Assembly (NCBI GenBank): GCA_022510865.1
Contig: JAFLSQ010000003.1
Span: forward strand, 46,042 to 110,041
Direction: 5' to 3'
Length of the DNA stretch: 64,000 bases
Source: Treponema sp.
GTDB lineage: Bacteria > Spirochaetota > Spirochaetia > Treponematales > Treponemataceae
Under the pieces are notes generated by a model. The model was given only the letters and a program-made list of their open reading frames with translations, was not told the DNA's origin and ran no database searches. This document shows, piece by piece, positions 16,514-26,457 of this stretch. Both the position numbers and the translations under genes were made by a program. The stretch's first letter is position 1, and each line of letters opens with the position of its first letter.

Positions 16514-19375
16514 TCAGACAATCCGGAAAGTCTCGGGTGCGCCAAGGTAGCTTTTTGGCATGATTTTTTCTGCGCCACGCACCACAATTTTCTCAATCAC
16601 GATGTTCGGAGTCACCGGGCTTAGCCGCAGGATGTTCAGGCCGGCCCTGCATTCCGCGCAGACTGTCGCAATGCGGATGTTGCTGGTTATGTCATCGCCC
16701 CAGGGCTGGCGGTTGTCGCCAACGGCAAAATCCTCGTCAACCACATCTTTGAGCGCATTCTTGCCGTTCACGCCAAGGACAAACTGCAATTTGTTGTCTT
16801 TATACGCGGGATTTGACGGATTCATGTACACGTCAAACGCAACTTTTCCATTGGAACGGGTCAGAAAATCCGCGTCCAGAGCGAACGCATACTCAACAAA
16901 CGGATTGCCATCCTTTTCTGGCGGATAAGACGCTGTCACATCTTTGGCCTTCACCGCACCGAGCGTCTTGCCGTAATCCTCCAGGACATCAAACCCGGAC
17001 GAGCGCGCAAAATGCACCGCCTCCATGCTGATGTAATCCTCGGTCTGCACAAAAGTTCCCGCAGGAAAATCAGTGCACGGAACTGCGGCGTCAACTCGCA
17101 CGTTCACGAAATTTTTCGCGCCGTGGCCGTCATCAAAATCGATTCTAAGAAGATTCGTCTTGTCGCTCTCACCCGAAAGCCTCTGGCGGTCGATTTTCAG
17201 CACAATCGTCTCAATGTAATGCGGGTCCGCGCCAAGAGCCTCCTCATCACGCACAATCTCAAAATCAAGCCAGTTTTTCTGGACGCTCACTTTATATGCG
17301 GGCACATCCGCACTGCAACTTGCGATTTTCACCCTCGCCTCTTTGACCTCAGGATTTTTAAACGCTGTGAGCGCAAGGTCGCGCACAGTCCAGTCCTGAC
17401 CGGTTGTGTAGAATTCGCTGCCGTCAATCCACACTACAAGGCGTTTTTTCCGCGCAGGCTCAACGTACATATAAACCGGATAGTGATTGTTCGCCTCGCA
17501 CCAGCTGCGGAAGCCAAAATGCTCTGACCAGCCCATGCCATAAAATCGGCCGCCGCCAACTTTGTCGCACTCATCCACAATCATCTTGTCGTAGGCGTAG
17601 CATTCCTTCATTTTCTGCGCGTAGACGTTCGCGACAAGCGCGTTGCGCTCGGCAAAAAAACGGTTCTTGCCGCTGTAAAGCATCATCTGCAGGACATTCA
17701 GATTTCCGCAGACCGGAAGATAAAACTGACTGTAAAAACCTGATTTCTGATTTTCCGGCACGGCCTTCAAAAGATTTTCCGCCCGCGAGATAAGCCCGCA
17801 GGCAGTTCTGAGCATGATTTCGCCCTCGCCAAAATTCTCCGGGTGAAAAGTCTCCGGCTGCAAGGCTTCGGTGCGGCGCATATTCGCAATTTTTGTCGCT
17901 TTAAAAAGGATTTCTGAGACCTCAAGTCGCTGCTCATCAGAAAAATATGGGAACTGCGCGTCAACCCAATTTTTTGTGTACTGCGCGGTTGAGAAATCCG
18001 CACGGCTGAAACTATCGTAATCATACGCCAAATTCAGAAAATATGACAGCGGATATTCGTTCGTGAGGATGTCGCCAACGTTCACAATCCAAAGATCCCG
18101 GATTCCGAACTCATAGGCGGCGGTCATCTGCTCCTTGACTTTTGGCAGGAAAGTCGTGTTGAACCACTCGTAGCTGTAGGGCCATCCGTGGTAATCAAAA
18201 TGGTAATACATTCCGTAGCCGCCCTTGTGAGCGCGCATTGCCTCGGTGGGGACGGTGCGCAGATTCCCGTGATTGTCATCGCAGAGCATGAGCGTCACGC
18301 CCTCAAGCTCGGGGTCATCCATCAGACCTTTTGTGTGATTGTCGCCGTAAAAATACGGCTCAACTTCTTTGTAAAGCGCGAGCATCCGCGGAACCTCATC
18401 CAGATTCGGATTCACGTTCTCGCGAATCAGCCGGTTCTGCGTTTTGAGGACATCGCGCAGAAGATTTATGTTGTCCTCAAGAGTTGCGTTCTGCATGATT
18501 GCGGTGTCTGCCTCGCCGCGCATCCCGACGGTAATCACATTCTCAAACTTGCCGTTGCGCTTAAGGCCATCCTCCCAGAATTTTGTGATTCCATCGCGGT
18601 TTTTCCAGAAATTCCATGCATCGCCGTAAACAGAATCAGGACCACGCAGATAGCGGTACTCCTCGCCCGCACGGCAGCACGGCTCGTGATGGCTCGCGCC
18701 CATAATCACGCCAAGCTCATCCGCAAGCTCCGCGTTCGCAAGTCCAGGCCCGTCATCAGAAAAACGAGACGCCCACATCGCAGGCCACAGATAATTTCCT
18801 TTAAGGCGCAGAAGAAGCTCAAAAACGTGCTCATACATTACGGCATTCATTCCGCCAAAATTGTGATTGCAGAAGTTTCCGAACGCAGGCCACTCGTCGT
18901 TGATGAAAAATCCGCGGAAACGGACGCTCGGTTCTTTTGAGACAAAAACACCAAGCTCAATATCCACAAAATCGCGGTGAGGAGGAAGAACGCCCGCCCA
19001 ATCCACAAGCGCAGAAACCCCAAGCCGCTCCGAAAGATGGAAAAGCCCGTAAATTGTGCCGCGCTTGTCGCTTCCGATTATGATGATTTTTTCGGCGCGG
19101 ACATCAAAAACATAACTCTCGCGCCTGCCCCGGATTTTTTTGACCTCGGCGGCAAGCGCAGAATCATCCGCGCAGAGTTTTTCCGCAAGGTCAGTTCTGC
19201 CAAGAGTGGCAAAAATCACGCTTCCGGAAGTTGCCGTCTGGAAATCGGCTGTTTTGGGCAAAATGCCGGTCACGCGCTCAACATCCATGCAGACTTTCTG
19301 CGCAATTTTTCTCACGCCCGAAAATTCATCTGACGCGCACAAAAATTCATTGTCCTTACCGTTTATTCTGAACAT
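16514..19375 (-). CDS. Glycoside hydrolase family 115 (xylan alpha-glucuronidase type)
   Basis: 953 residues, in the family's range. The recognisable core includes SDKRGTIYGLFHLSERLGVS, RFRGFFINDEWPAFGNFCNHNFGG, KGNYLWPAMWASRF and the GH115-type MGASHHEP segment; a C-terminal beta-sandwich region follows after about residue 790. Family members release (4-O-methyl-)glucuronic acid from glucuronoxylan. There is no signal peptide, so the enzyme should act in the cytoplasm on imported oligosaccharides, which is unusual for this family. GAGG lies nine bases before the ATG. Phosphofructokinase lies immediately upstream on the same strand, with a hairpin between them. Confidence 0.87.
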   Translation of the reverse strand: MFRINGKDNEFLCASDEFSGVRKIAQKVCMDVERVTGILPKTADFQTATSGSVIFATLGRTDLAEKLCADDSALAAEVKKIRGRRESYVFDVRAEKIIIIGSDKRGTIYGLFHLSERLGVSALVDWAGVLPPHRDFVDIELGVFVSKEPSVRFRGFFINDEWPAFGNFCNHNFGGMNAVMYEHVFELLLRLKGNYLWPAMWASRFSDDGPGLANAELADELGVIMGASHHEPCCRAGEEYRYLRGPDSVYGDAWNFWKNRDGITKFWEDGLKRNGKFENVITVGMRGEADTAIMQNATLEDNINLLRDVLKTQNRLIRENVNPNLDEVPRMLALYKEVEPYFYGDNHTKGLMDDPELEGVTLMLCDDNHGNLRTVPTEAMRAHKGGYGMYYHFDYHGWPYSYEWFNTTFLPKVKEQMTAAYEFGIRDLWIVNVGDILTNEYPLSYFLNLAYDYDSFSRADFSTAQYTKNWVDAQFPYFSDEQRLEVSEILFKATKIANMRRTEALQPETFHPENFGEGEIMLRTACGLISRAENLLKAVPENQKSGFYSQFYLPVCGNLNVLQMMLYSGKNRFFAERNALVANVYAQKMKECYAYDKMIVDECDKVGGGRFYGMGWSEHFGFRSWCEANNHYPVYMYVEPARKKRLVVWIDGSEFYTTGQDWTVRDLALTAFKNPEVKEARVKIASCSADVPAYKVSVQKNWLDFEIVRDEEALGADPHYIETIVLKIDRQRLSGESDKTNLLRIDFDDGHGAKNFVNVRVDAAVPCTDFPAGTFVQTEDYISMEAVHFARSSGFDVLEDYGKTLGAVKAKDVTASYPPEKDGNPFVEYAFALDADFLTRSNGKVAFDVYMNPSNPAYKDNKLQFVLGVNGKNALKDVVDEDFAVGDNRQPWGDDITSNIRIATVCAECRAGLNILRLSPVTPNIVIEKIVVRGAEKIMPKSYLGAPETFRIV

Positions 19376-19395
19376 AAAAACCTCGCGGATAAAGA

Positions 19396-19423
19396 AACGG
19401 GAGCGTGAAAAACGGCTCCCGTT
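19396..19423 (-). terminator. Hairpin between phosphofructokinase and GH115 genes
   Basis: AACGGGAGC (19396-19404) pairs with GCTCCCGTT (19415-19423), ten-base loop. On the minus strand the stem is followed by TCTTTA, a weak T tract, so it may terminate partially and let some transcripts into the GH115 gene. Confidence 0.55.
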
Positions 19424-19435
19424 ATCTAATCTGAT

Positions 19436-20842
19436 TTATTTTCCTTTTTTCTGCTCGCTGGGCTTGCTCTTCGCGCCGGCAACGGCGGCTGCCATTTTTG
19501 CCTGAGCCTTGGCCATGTCGTTCACCATCAGAATTGGCTGGCCGGTCGCGTCCAGAGTATCGCGCCAGAGCGAGCCTTCGGGGTCAACGGCATTGCGGTG
19601 CGCAGTGACCGCCTTGATTGGCAGATGCACGAACATATCATGCACAAGTCCAATCACGCACTTTGTCTTTCCCGCCATAGCCGCGTGAACCGCGTTGTTT
19701 CCAAGACGCTCGCAGTAGATTGAGTCGCTTGCGGTTGTAACCGAGGCACGAACCTGATATGACGGGTCAATGTATTTAAGATTTATCTCGATGTTCTTTG
19801 CCTTGAAATATTTCTCAATCTCGTTTTTAAGGAAAATGCCAATATCAGAAAGTTTTTTGTTTCCGGACGCATCCGTTGCACCGGTGCTCTCAAGCAAATC
19901 CTGCCCGGCACCCTCAGAAACCACGATTACTGCATGGCCGCGTTTTGCAAGCCGTCGCTCAAGGCAGGCCAGAAATCCGTGCTCGCCTTCCATCTCAAAC
20001 GGAACTTCCGGAATAAGGCAGAAATTCGTCTCGTGGCTGGCAAGGGTTGCGGCAGTAGCAATGAAGCCCGCCTCGCGTCCCATCAGTTTTACAAGACCAA
20101 TTCCGTTTATCTGCGAGGCGGCCTCCATGTGCACGGCAGCCACAGCCTCCTTCGCGCGCTGAACCGCAGTCTCAAAGCCGAAAGAGCGGTCTATGAACAT
20201 CAGGTCGTTGTCAACGGTTTTTGGGATTCCCACGACGGCGCACTTTATCCCGCGTTTCTCAACCTCGCAGGCAATGTCGTAAGAGCCGCGCTGAGTTCCA
20301 TCCCCGCCGATGATAAAAAGCATATTGATTCCGTCACGTTCGATGCAGTCCACAATGTCAGAGACGCGCTGACCGCCGCCCCTGCTTGTTCCAAGATATG
20401 TTCCGCCGATTTTGTGAATCTCGTCAATCAGATAGCGGTCAAGCTCAATTGGGGGATAACCGCTGTCCGCAAAAAATCCGTGGAAACCAAACTGATAGCC
20501 TTTAATCGTCTTGACTCCATAGCGGGTGTTCAGGCAACGCACAACGGCGCGTATCACATCGTTCAAGCCTGGGCACAGACCGCCGCAGGTGCAGATTCCG
20601 GCCTTGGCATGGTTCGGGTCAAAATAAATCATCTCGCGCGGCCCGGCCCTCTCAATCAGATTGGAAGAATCAAGAACCACAGGTTTTGAAGTATCGCAGA
20701 CATGCACATTGCTGATGATGTAGGAATCATCGCGGACGTAATTGGCGGTGTAATCGCCGTGAACAGTTGAAAGTGTGATTGGGGAATGCACTGTGCACGG
20801 TCCAAGATTTTCTATTGTAAAATCAAATTTTTCCTCAGACAT
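19436..20842 (-). CDS. pfkA: 6-phosphofructokinase, long (X-type) form, probably ATP-dependent
   Basis: Glycolytic phosphorylation of fructose 6-phosphate. 468 residues, longer than the 320-residue E. coli type, with an N-terminal extension of about 75 residues before the [12 protein letters not shown] nucleotide loop. Active-site signatures are mixed: GGDGTQRG (Gly after GGD, as in ATP enzymes) with [10 protein letters not shown] (Lys as in PPi enzymes), a pairing known from ATP-using trypanosome-type PFKs. GAGGTGA precedes the ATG. The C-terminus is a lysine-rich tail. Donor choice is inferred from the GGDG motif. Confidence 0.9.
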   Translation of the reverse strand: MSEEKFDFTIENLGPCTVHSPITLSTVHGDYTANYVRDDSYIISNVHVCDTSKPVVLDSSNLIERAGPREMIYFDPNHAKAGICTCGGLCPGLNDVIRAVVRCLNTRYGVKTIKGYQFGFHGFFADSGYPPIELDRYLIDEIHKIGGTYLGTSRGGGQRVSDIVDCIERDGINMLFIIGGDGTQRGSYDIACEVEKRGIKCAVVGIPKTVDNDLMFIDRSFGFETAVQRAKEAVAAVHMEAASQINGIGLVKLMGREAGFIATAATLASHETNFCLIPEVPFEMEGEHGFLACLERRLAKRGHAVIVVSEGAGQDLLESTGATDASGNKKLSDIGIFLKNEIEKYFKAKNIEINLKYIDPSYQVRASVTTASDSIYCERLGNNAVHAAMAGKTKCVIGLVHDMFVHLPIKAVTAHRNAVDPEGSLWRDTLDATGQPILMVNDMAKAQAKMAAAVAGAKSKPSEQKKGK

Positions 20843-20988
20843 AAATCACCTCAAAAAATCAATTACTTTAGAATATAACGGATAATGGATTTTTTCAATA
20901 TGCCAGAGATGATTTGCAGACCGCGCCTTCCGCCGAATTTTCCCTGCCCTGCAAGGCTCGGGCGGGCAATCAGATTTTTGCGGAATTG

Positions 20989-21906
20989 TCAGCGGATGAG
21001 CCGCTCTGTAATGGCCACAAAAGTTGGCAGCGTGATTATGCAGACAATGCTTGTGATGGACACGGTGAGGCTTGCGTATGAGGCATCGTGGTCAAAAAGG
21101 CACGCAAGGCTCGGGATGCTTGTGGCAACCGGGCACAGCGAGCAAATCAGCACCACAAAAATTATCATGCGGGAGTTGTCAAGTCCGCCAATCACTTTGT
21201 ATGCCAGAAATAAAATCGCGATGTTCAGTATTGAGCAGACCACAAGGCGCAGGAGCGTCATTTTTGCAAGGCGCGGGAAAACTTCCTTTGATTTTGAGGG
21301 ATGGAAATCCGCTATCAGGACGCCCACGAGCATCATGCTCACCGCGGTGTTCGTGTCCGCGACAAGCGAGAGCGGGCGGGCAAAAACTTCCGGAAGCGTG
21401 GCAGGCATACAGAAAATCACAATTCCAAGAGTCACCGCAATGATGTTCGGATTTGTGATGACTTTCACGAAATTTGTTTTTCCGCTCAGCTGGCGGTAGC
21501 CGTATGTCCACACCAAGATATTGAATATTGCAAGGTAGCCCATCAAGAAAATGATGCCCTCGTCTCCGAAAACCCCGCGGATGAGCGGAATGCCGATGAA
21601 TCCGCAGTTTGTAAATGCGATTGCCAGGCGGTCGATTTTTTGTTTTGTCGTCAGGATTCCAAGGACTATCATCACCCCGTGGATTATGAGCGCGAGAATC
21701 ACGACAATCCCGAGCAGAAGAAGTTTCTGCGAGTCGAATTCGCGGTTAAAAGAATTCAAAACCATCGCCGGATTGATGAAATACATCAGCAGCTTGCTCA
21801 GGAATTTTCGCTCCGGCTCGGTGACTTTGAAAATCTTCGCAAAAATAAATCCGCCCAAACCGATTATGCTCATTGTAATGAGCTGTTTTGTCACTAAAAG
21901 ATACAT
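20989..21906 (-). CDS. AEC-family permease (auxin efflux carrier type)
   Basis: 305 residues with about ten hydrophobic helices in two halves. Family-typical pieces are FINPAMVLNSF, AFTNCGFIGIPLIRGVFGDEG and the C-terminal CSLCPVATSIPSLACLFDHD. Members export or import small organic acids or amino acids; substrate unknown here. Starts six bases after the stop of the upstream small membrane protein, in the same transcript, with AGGGC just ahead of the ATG. Confidence 0.88.
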   Translation of the reverse strand: MYLLVTKQLITMSIIGLGGFIFAKIFKVTEPERKFLSKLLMYFINPAMVLNSFNREFDSQKLLLLGIVVILALIIHGVMIVLGILTTKQKIDRLAIAFTNCGFIGIPLIRGVFGDEGIIFLMGYLAIFNILVWTYGYRQLSGKTNFVKVITNPNIIAVTLGIVIFCMPATLPEVFARPLSLVADTNTAVSMMLVGVLIADFHPSKSKEVFPRLAKMTLLRLVVCSILNIAILFLAYKVIGGLDNSRMIIFVVLICSLCPVATSIPSLACLFDHDASYASLTVSITSIVCIITLPTFVAITERLIR

Positions 21907-21912
21907 ATTGCC

Positions 21913-22395
21913 CTACTTGCCCAGTGCGGCGAAAACCGCTGAGAAAATCCCGAGACTTCCCGCCATCATAATCACACCGGCAAGAAGAACTCCCAGCATC
22001 ACGGCGGCGACAGTCTGCCTGAAACGCATATTCAGAAGGCTTGCCGCGAGCGTGCCCGTCCACGCGCCGGTGCCCGGAACCGGAATGCCCACAAAAAGCA
22101 GAAGCGCGATGAAAATCCCTCTGCCTGCCTTTGATTGCAGCCTCTCACCCGCGGACGCGCCTTTTGTCAGAAAAAAGCGGCAAATCCCCCCGATGATTTT
22201 TTTGTCCTGCCCCCATTCCAGAAATTTCCGCGCAAAAAGATAGATGATTGGGACGGGAATCATATTCCCGACGATGCAGACCAAATAAGACGGAACGACC
22301 GGCAGCTGCATTGCCTGTGAAACCGGAATTGCACCGCGAAGCTCAATGAGCGGAACCATCGAAATCAGAAAAATCCAGATGTAATTTTTCAGCAT
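21913..22395 (-). CDS. Small multidrug-export-family (COG2426) membrane protein
   Basis: 160 residues from MLKNYIWIFLISMVPLIELR. Four or five hydrophobic helices; the ELRGAIP motif, NMIPVPIIYLFARKFLEW and GIPVPGTGAWTGTLAASLL identify the family annotated as small multidrug export proteins, whose true substrate is not established. The open frame extends another 35 codons up, but the ATG at 22395 sits six bases after a TATAAT, with no Shine-Dalgarno, so it is a leaderless start. First gene of a two-gene unit with the AEC permease. Confidence 0.85.
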   Translation of the reverse strand: MLKNYIWIFLISMVPLIELRGAIPVSQAMQLPVVPSYLVCIVGNMIPVPIIYLFARKFLEWGQDKKIIGGICRFFLTKGASAGERLQSKAGRGIFIALLLFVGIPVPGTGAWTGTLAASLLNMRFRQTVAAVMLGVLLAGVIMMAGSLGIFSAVFAALGK

Positions 22396-22401
22396 AGAAG
22401 A

Positions 22402-22430
22402 ATTATAATAAAGTGGCGGAATGTGCGCAA
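22402..22430 (-). promoter_or_regulatory. Leaderless promoter of the small membrane protein/AEC unit
   Basis: Minus strand: TTGCGC (22425-22430), 17 bases, TATAAT (22402-22407), six bases, ATG. Confidence 0.6.
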
Positions 22431-22526
22431 CAGCGGAAAAGGCGCGTGATTTGCAGACCAGGCCGGGCAATCCGCTTTTGCCGGGGCTTGAAAATTTCAT
22501 CTGCTTCCATTACATTTATATCACTT

Positions 22527-22612
22527 GCCGGGATGGCGGAACTGGTAGACGCCCAGGACTTAAAATCCTGTGCCGAGCAATCGGCGTGCCGGTTCGACCC
22601 CGGTTCCCGGCA
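22527..22612 (+). tRNA. tRNA-Leu (anticodon UAA)
   Basis: 86 bases with a long variable arm, as expected for a class II tRNA. Acceptor stem GCCGGGA (22527-22533) with TCCCGGC (22605-22611), discriminator A; anticodon stem CAGGA/TCCTG around loop CTTAAAA, giving UAA; T arm with GGTTCGACCCC. CCA is not encoded. Followed at once by a terminator. Confidence 0.95.
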
Positions 22613-22614
22613 GA

Positions 22615-22642
22615 GCCTCCTTGCACCGCAGGGAGGCGTTTT
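22615..22642 (+). terminator. Terminator of tRNA-Leu
   Basis: GCCTCCTTGC (22615-22624), loop ACC, GCAGGGAGGC (22628-22637; one G-T pair), then GTTTT. It sits between the tRNA and murD, only 17 bases before the murD ATG. Confidence 0.8.
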
Positions 22643-22658
22643 GATTTTGGGGGCAAAA

Positions 22659-24209
22659 ATGGCAGCACACATTTATCCGCGTCAGTGCGCGTTCAAATCT
22701 GTTGATAACATAAAAGGCAAAAAAATCACCGTGATGGGGCTGGGACTGAACGGCGGCGGCGAGGCGGCAGTCCGATTTTTTCTGAGCAAAGGCGCGCTCG
22801 TCACTGTGACGGACATGAAAACCGCCGAGCAGCTTGCGCCCACCATAAAAAAGCTTGATGATGACCCCGATATTGACCGCTCACGTCTGACTTACCACCT
22901 TGGCGGGCACATAACAGAGGATTTTTCGGACGCGGACTGCGTGATAAAAAATCCGGGCGTAAAAATCCAGGGGAATAAATTTCTGGCAGCGGCAAAAGCA
23001 ATCGAAACAGATTTGAGCATTTTCCTGCGCTTCACAGACTGCCCCGTGATTGCCGTGACCGGAAGCAAGGGCAAATCGTCAACAGTCTCGGCAATTTATT
23101 ACGGGCTAAAAGAGGCGGGATTCAAGGCGTTTCTTGGCGGGAACATCACCGTGAGTCCGCTCACTTTTTTTGATGAGGTCAGCAGTGACACTCCCGTTGT
23201 GATTGAATTCTCGTCCTGGCAGCTCGCGGATTTGCGCGGGCGTGGCATTCTGCGGCCGCACATCGCGCTGATTACAAAAATCGTGCCGGACCATCAGAAC
23301 TGGTACAAAAACATGGAGGATTATGTTGCCGACAAACGCCTGATTTATGCAGACCAGACTCAGGGCGATTATTCCATTTTTGACGCGGAGGGCGATGAGC
23401 CGGGAACAGGCCCTGAGGAAGGCGGAACTTGGGGGGATTTGTTCGCGCGTGAGACAAAAGGCACGGTGCTCCGCTACGGAAAACATCCATTTTTTGGCGC
23501 GGATTTTCCTGCCGGAACGAAATTCGGGGCGTGGCTTGAGAAAAATGAGGACGGAACGACCGTCGGAAAAATCCTGCTGCCAAAAATGGCCGGCCCGGAA
23601 ATCATCATGCGGGGGCTTTCTGTGCCCGGCGAGCACATGAGGACGAACGTCCTGAATGCCGCGCTCGTGATGTACCTGATGGGCGTTAGCGCGCAAAAAT
23701 GCGTGGAAATCTGCGGACGATGGAGCGGCATTGACCACCGCCTGCAATTTTTTCACACGTGGAATGCGCCATCTGGGAAAGCCGTCCGATTTTACAACGA
23801 CTCATGCGCCACTGTGCCAGAGGCAGCGGCGGCGGCAAGCCAGGCTTTCGGAAAAAGCGTGTTTTTTATGACAGGCGGCACTGACAAAGGCCTTGATTTT
23901 GCGCCGCTAATCCGTGTGCTGACCGCGCCGGACACAGAGCATCAAGAATATCCTGCAAAATCTTTGTATCTGCTTGCGGGAAGCGCGACCGACCGGCTTC
24001 TTGCCGCTCTGCAAAACTCCAGAATAAATTTTCACGGACCTTTTGAAAATCTGGACGACCTGCTCAACAAAGCAAAAGAAGATTTGAGCACCATCACTGA
24101 TGACCAGATTTTTGTGTTCTCGCCGGGCGCGACCAGTTTCGGGATGTTCCAGAACGAATTCGACCGGGGCAATCAGTTTATGCAGGCTGTCAAGCGGATT
24201 TTTAAATAA
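22659..24209 (+). CDS. murD: UDP-N-acetylmuramoyl-L-alanine--D-glutamate ligase
   Basis: Adds D-glutamate to the peptidoglycan precursor in the cytoplasm. 516 residues, longer than the usual 440-460. N-terminal UDP-binding Rossmann domain (ITVMGLGLNGGGEAAVRFF), central ATPase domain with VTGSKGKSSTVSAIYYG, and C-terminal ligase domain with NDSCATVPEAAAAA and TGGTDKGLDF. The open frame reads back through the tRNA-Leu gene, so the start is the ATG at 22659, which follows GGGGGC; a TTG at 22641 is less likely because it lies in the terminator. No promoter is seen after that terminator, so expression probably depends on read-through. Confidence 0.93.
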   Translation: MAAHIYPRQCAFKSVDNIKGKKITVMGLGLNGGGEAAVRFFLSKGALVTVTDMKTAEQLAPTIKKLDDDPDIDRSRLTYHLGGHITEDFSDADCVIKNPGVKIQGNKFLAAAKAIETDLSIFLRFTDCPVIAVTGSKGKSSTVSAIYYGLKEAGFKAFLGGNITVSPLTFFDEVSSDTPVVIEFSSWQLADLRGRGILRPHIALITKIVPDHQNWYKNMEDYVADKRLIYADQTQGDYSIFDAEGDEPGTGPEEGGTWGDLFARETKGTVLRYGKHPFFGADFPAGTKFGAWLEKNEDGTTVGKILLPKMAGPEIIMRGLSVPGEHMRTNVLNAALVMYLMGVSAQKCVEICGRWSGIDHRLQFFHTWNAPSGKAVRFYNDSCATVPEAAAAASQAFGKSVFFMTGGTDKGLDFAPLIRVLTAPDTEHQEYPAKSLYLLAGSATDRLLAALQNSRINFHGPFENLDDLLNKAKEDLSTITDDQIFVFSPGATSFGMFQNEFDRGNQFMQAVKRIFK

Positions 24210-24257
24210 AAAAACGGGCTTGCAAGAAAATCAGAATAATCCGATTTTGCAAACCCG
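24207..24257 (-). terminator. Terminator of the chemoreceptor gene
   Basis: CGGGTTTGCAA and TTGCAAGCCCG (minus strand) pair across an inner AAAATC/GATTTT stem, followed by a run of seven T at 24208-24214. It lies between the convergent murD and chemoreceptor genes. Confidence 0.8.
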
Positions 24258-24275
24258 GCCGGTGCGCCACGCAAA

Positions 24276-26378
24276 CTACACTTTGAACAAATCCACCTGC
24301 GCACCAATATTTCCGATGGCAATCTTGACCTGCTCAGAAATTGCATTGAGCACATTGCTGGTCTCTTTGATTCTTCCGGCACCAACAGACATCTCGTCCA
24401 TGCTCTGGCTCATCTGATTGCTGCTGTCCCGCAGTTTTGACATATCGCTTACAATCTGGCCGCTGCTTCCGGACATATCACGCGAAGAGTTGCGGACATC
24501 CACCGTTGAGTCGTTCAGCGTCTTGAGCGCGTCAACAATCTGCTTTGAGCCGGAATTCTGCTCTTCCATTGCGGCGCGAATCTGAGTGACAACCGTGTTC
24601 GTCTCCTCAAGTTTGTTTGAGACCTCCGTGAGTGCCTCGCTCGCCTCGTTTGATGACACAACGACATCAGAGATTGATGCGCGGATGTTGTTCAGCTGCT
24701 CACCGATTTTCTTTGACTGCGCGGAAGATGTCTCCGAAAGTTTGCGGATTTCATCAGCGACGACCGCAAAACCTTTTCCTGCCTCGCCAGCGTGCGCCGC
24801 CTCAATCGCGGCATTCATGGCAAGCAGATTTGTCTGCGACGCGATGGAAGAAATCGCCGAGTTCGCTTCCTGCAGCATCTGCGACTGATTCTCGATGTGA
24901 AGAATCCGCTCGTTCACAGTCTCCTGTTTTGTGAATCCCACGTTCGCGTTGGCCTCAAGGTCTTTGAAAGACGTGGTCATCAAATCAACTGATTTACTTA
25001 CCGAATTTATGTTTCCAATCATCTGCTCAACCGCGGCAGAAGCCTCGGTTACGCTCGCGGCCTGGCCTTCAATCAGCTCATCCAAATCTTTGATTGCGCC
25101 GGAAATGTTGTCAACAGAATCGTTGACGTTGCCTACAAAACCGCCCTGAATGCCAATCTGCGTCTGCGTGTTGTCAATGCTCGTGATAATCTGAGTGACC
25201 GAGCTTGAAGTGTCCTGAATGCTTGCAGAAAGATTCTCTCCGCTGCTTCCAAGCTCCACTTTGGCGTTTTTGAGGTTCTTCACGATGTCATGCAGTTTGT
25301 CCATGAAAAGGTCAAAATTGATGATGAGCTGGCCAATCTCATCGCGCACATAAAGGTCACAGCGTTTTGTAAGGTCCGCATCGCCGGAGGCAAGGTCCGC
25401 AAGGAAGTTCGTGACCGCGCTGATTCGTCTCATCATCCAGCCGGCAAAAGTGAAAACAATCATAATGGAAATAAAAATGATGACGAATGACGATGGTAGA
25501 GAAATCGCGATTGTCTTGAGCGTCGAGGCCTCAATTGCCGCCATTGATTTTGCGACGAACAGCATTCCGCTTTTCCGCCCGTCAGAACCGGAAAGCGGAA
25601 GATAATTCGCGTAATAATCATTGCCCTCAATTTTATTCATTCCGATGAAAGCCTTGCCCTGGTTCAGAACCGACTCAATGACCTCATCGTTGTCAATAGC
25701 GGCACCAATCAGGTGATTGCCAAGCGTCGTCTGGACACGCACCCGGTCCTTGAAAATCGTGACATCAACACCATAAATTGAGCTTACGACATCGACAAAA
25801 CTGCCGGGTTTGTTGCTCGCCAAATCATAACCAAGGATTGCGAAGCCTTCCACGCCCCTGCCATAGTCCAATGGCGCGAAGGCAAAAAGTCCGTAATCAA
25901 TATCACCGAACGCCTCATAAACCAGCACGCGCACTCCGCGCTGAACTCGTGCTACCAGCGAATGTGTGACCCGTGTGCCCGCATTTATGCCCATTCCGCC
26001 GACAACATAGCCTTCCCTGTCCGCAAGGGCAAAGCAATCAACACCAAGGCTTGAGACAATCTGCTTGGCATAAGCCTCTGCAACGGCAGTGTTCCTGTTC
26101 ACAAGCACGTCCTCAAGCTCTCTTTGCGTGGAAATGAAACCAGCATATTTGAATACGGTATCGGCCCAGTCATCCAGAAGATATTTTGCGCCGGTTCCCG
26201 CATTATCAATGTCGATTTCCGCGCTGCCTTCCATCCCAGAGCTGGACACAGCAATTGAAATTATGACCGATGTCGCAACCGCGACAACCATCGCAATTAT
26301 GACAATTCCCATGAGCTTTGTCTTTAACTGCATGTCTTTTTTAGGATTCGGGTCAAACCTGTCAAGAACCTTTGCCAT
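24276..26378 (-). CDS. Methyl-accepting chemotaxis protein
   Basis: 700-residue transmembrane chemoreceptor. A transmembrane helix (about 20-46), a periplasmic sensor of dCache-like size (about 50-290), a second helix (about 292-316), HAMP (about 317-370) and a long cytoplasmic signalling domain. The hairpin tip [36 protein letters not shown] is intact. The sensor ligand is unknown. CGGAG lies nine bases before the ATG. It feeds the CheA-flagellar system expected of a motile spirochaete; no other che gene is adjacent. Similar in plan to the receptor at 44920-46968, but with a different sensor domain. Confidence 0.95.
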   Translation of the reverse strand: MAKVLDRFDPNPKKDMQLKTKLMGIVIIAMVVAVATSVIISIAVSSSGMEGSAEIDIDNAGTGAKYLLDDWADTVFKYAGFISTQRELEDVLVNRNTAVAEAYAKQIVSSLGVDCFALADREGYVVGGMGINAGTRVTHSLVARVQRGVRVLVYEAFGDIDYGLFAFAPLDYGRGVEGFAILGYDLASNKPGSFVDVVSSIYGVDVTIFKDRVRVQTTLGNHLIGAAIDNDEVIESVLNQGKAFIGMNKIEGNDYYANYLPLSGSDGRKSGMLFVAKSMAAIEASTLKTIAISLPSSFVIIFISIMIVFTFAGWMMRRISAVTNFLADLASGDADLTKRCDLYVRDEIGQLIINFDLFMDKLHDIVKNLKNAKVELGSSGENLSASIQDTSSSVTQIITSIDNTQTQIGIQGGFVGNVNDSVDNISGAIKDLDELIEGQAASVTEASAAVEQMIGNINSVSKSVDLMTTSFKDLEANANVGFTKQETVNERILHIENQSQMLQEANSAISSIASQTNLLAMNAAIEAAHAGEAGKGFAVVADEIRKLSETSSAQSKKIGEQLNNIRASISDVVVSSNEASEALTEVSNKLEETNTVVTQIRAAMEEQNSGSKQIVDALKTLNDSTVDVRNSSRDMSGSSGQIVSDMSKLRDSSNQMSQSMDEMSVGAGRIKETSNVLNAISEQVKIAIGNIGAQVDLFKV

Positions 26379-26457
26379 AAATACACTCCGTTATCAGAAT
26401 TGCTGTAACAAGTATTATCCCACAAACATGGTCAAAAAGCAATCATAAAAGCGGATT

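Noticed and set aside
18188..18940. 250-codon open frame on the plus strand
   Set aside because: Antisense shadow of the GH115 gene; no ribosome site, no recognisable protein features.
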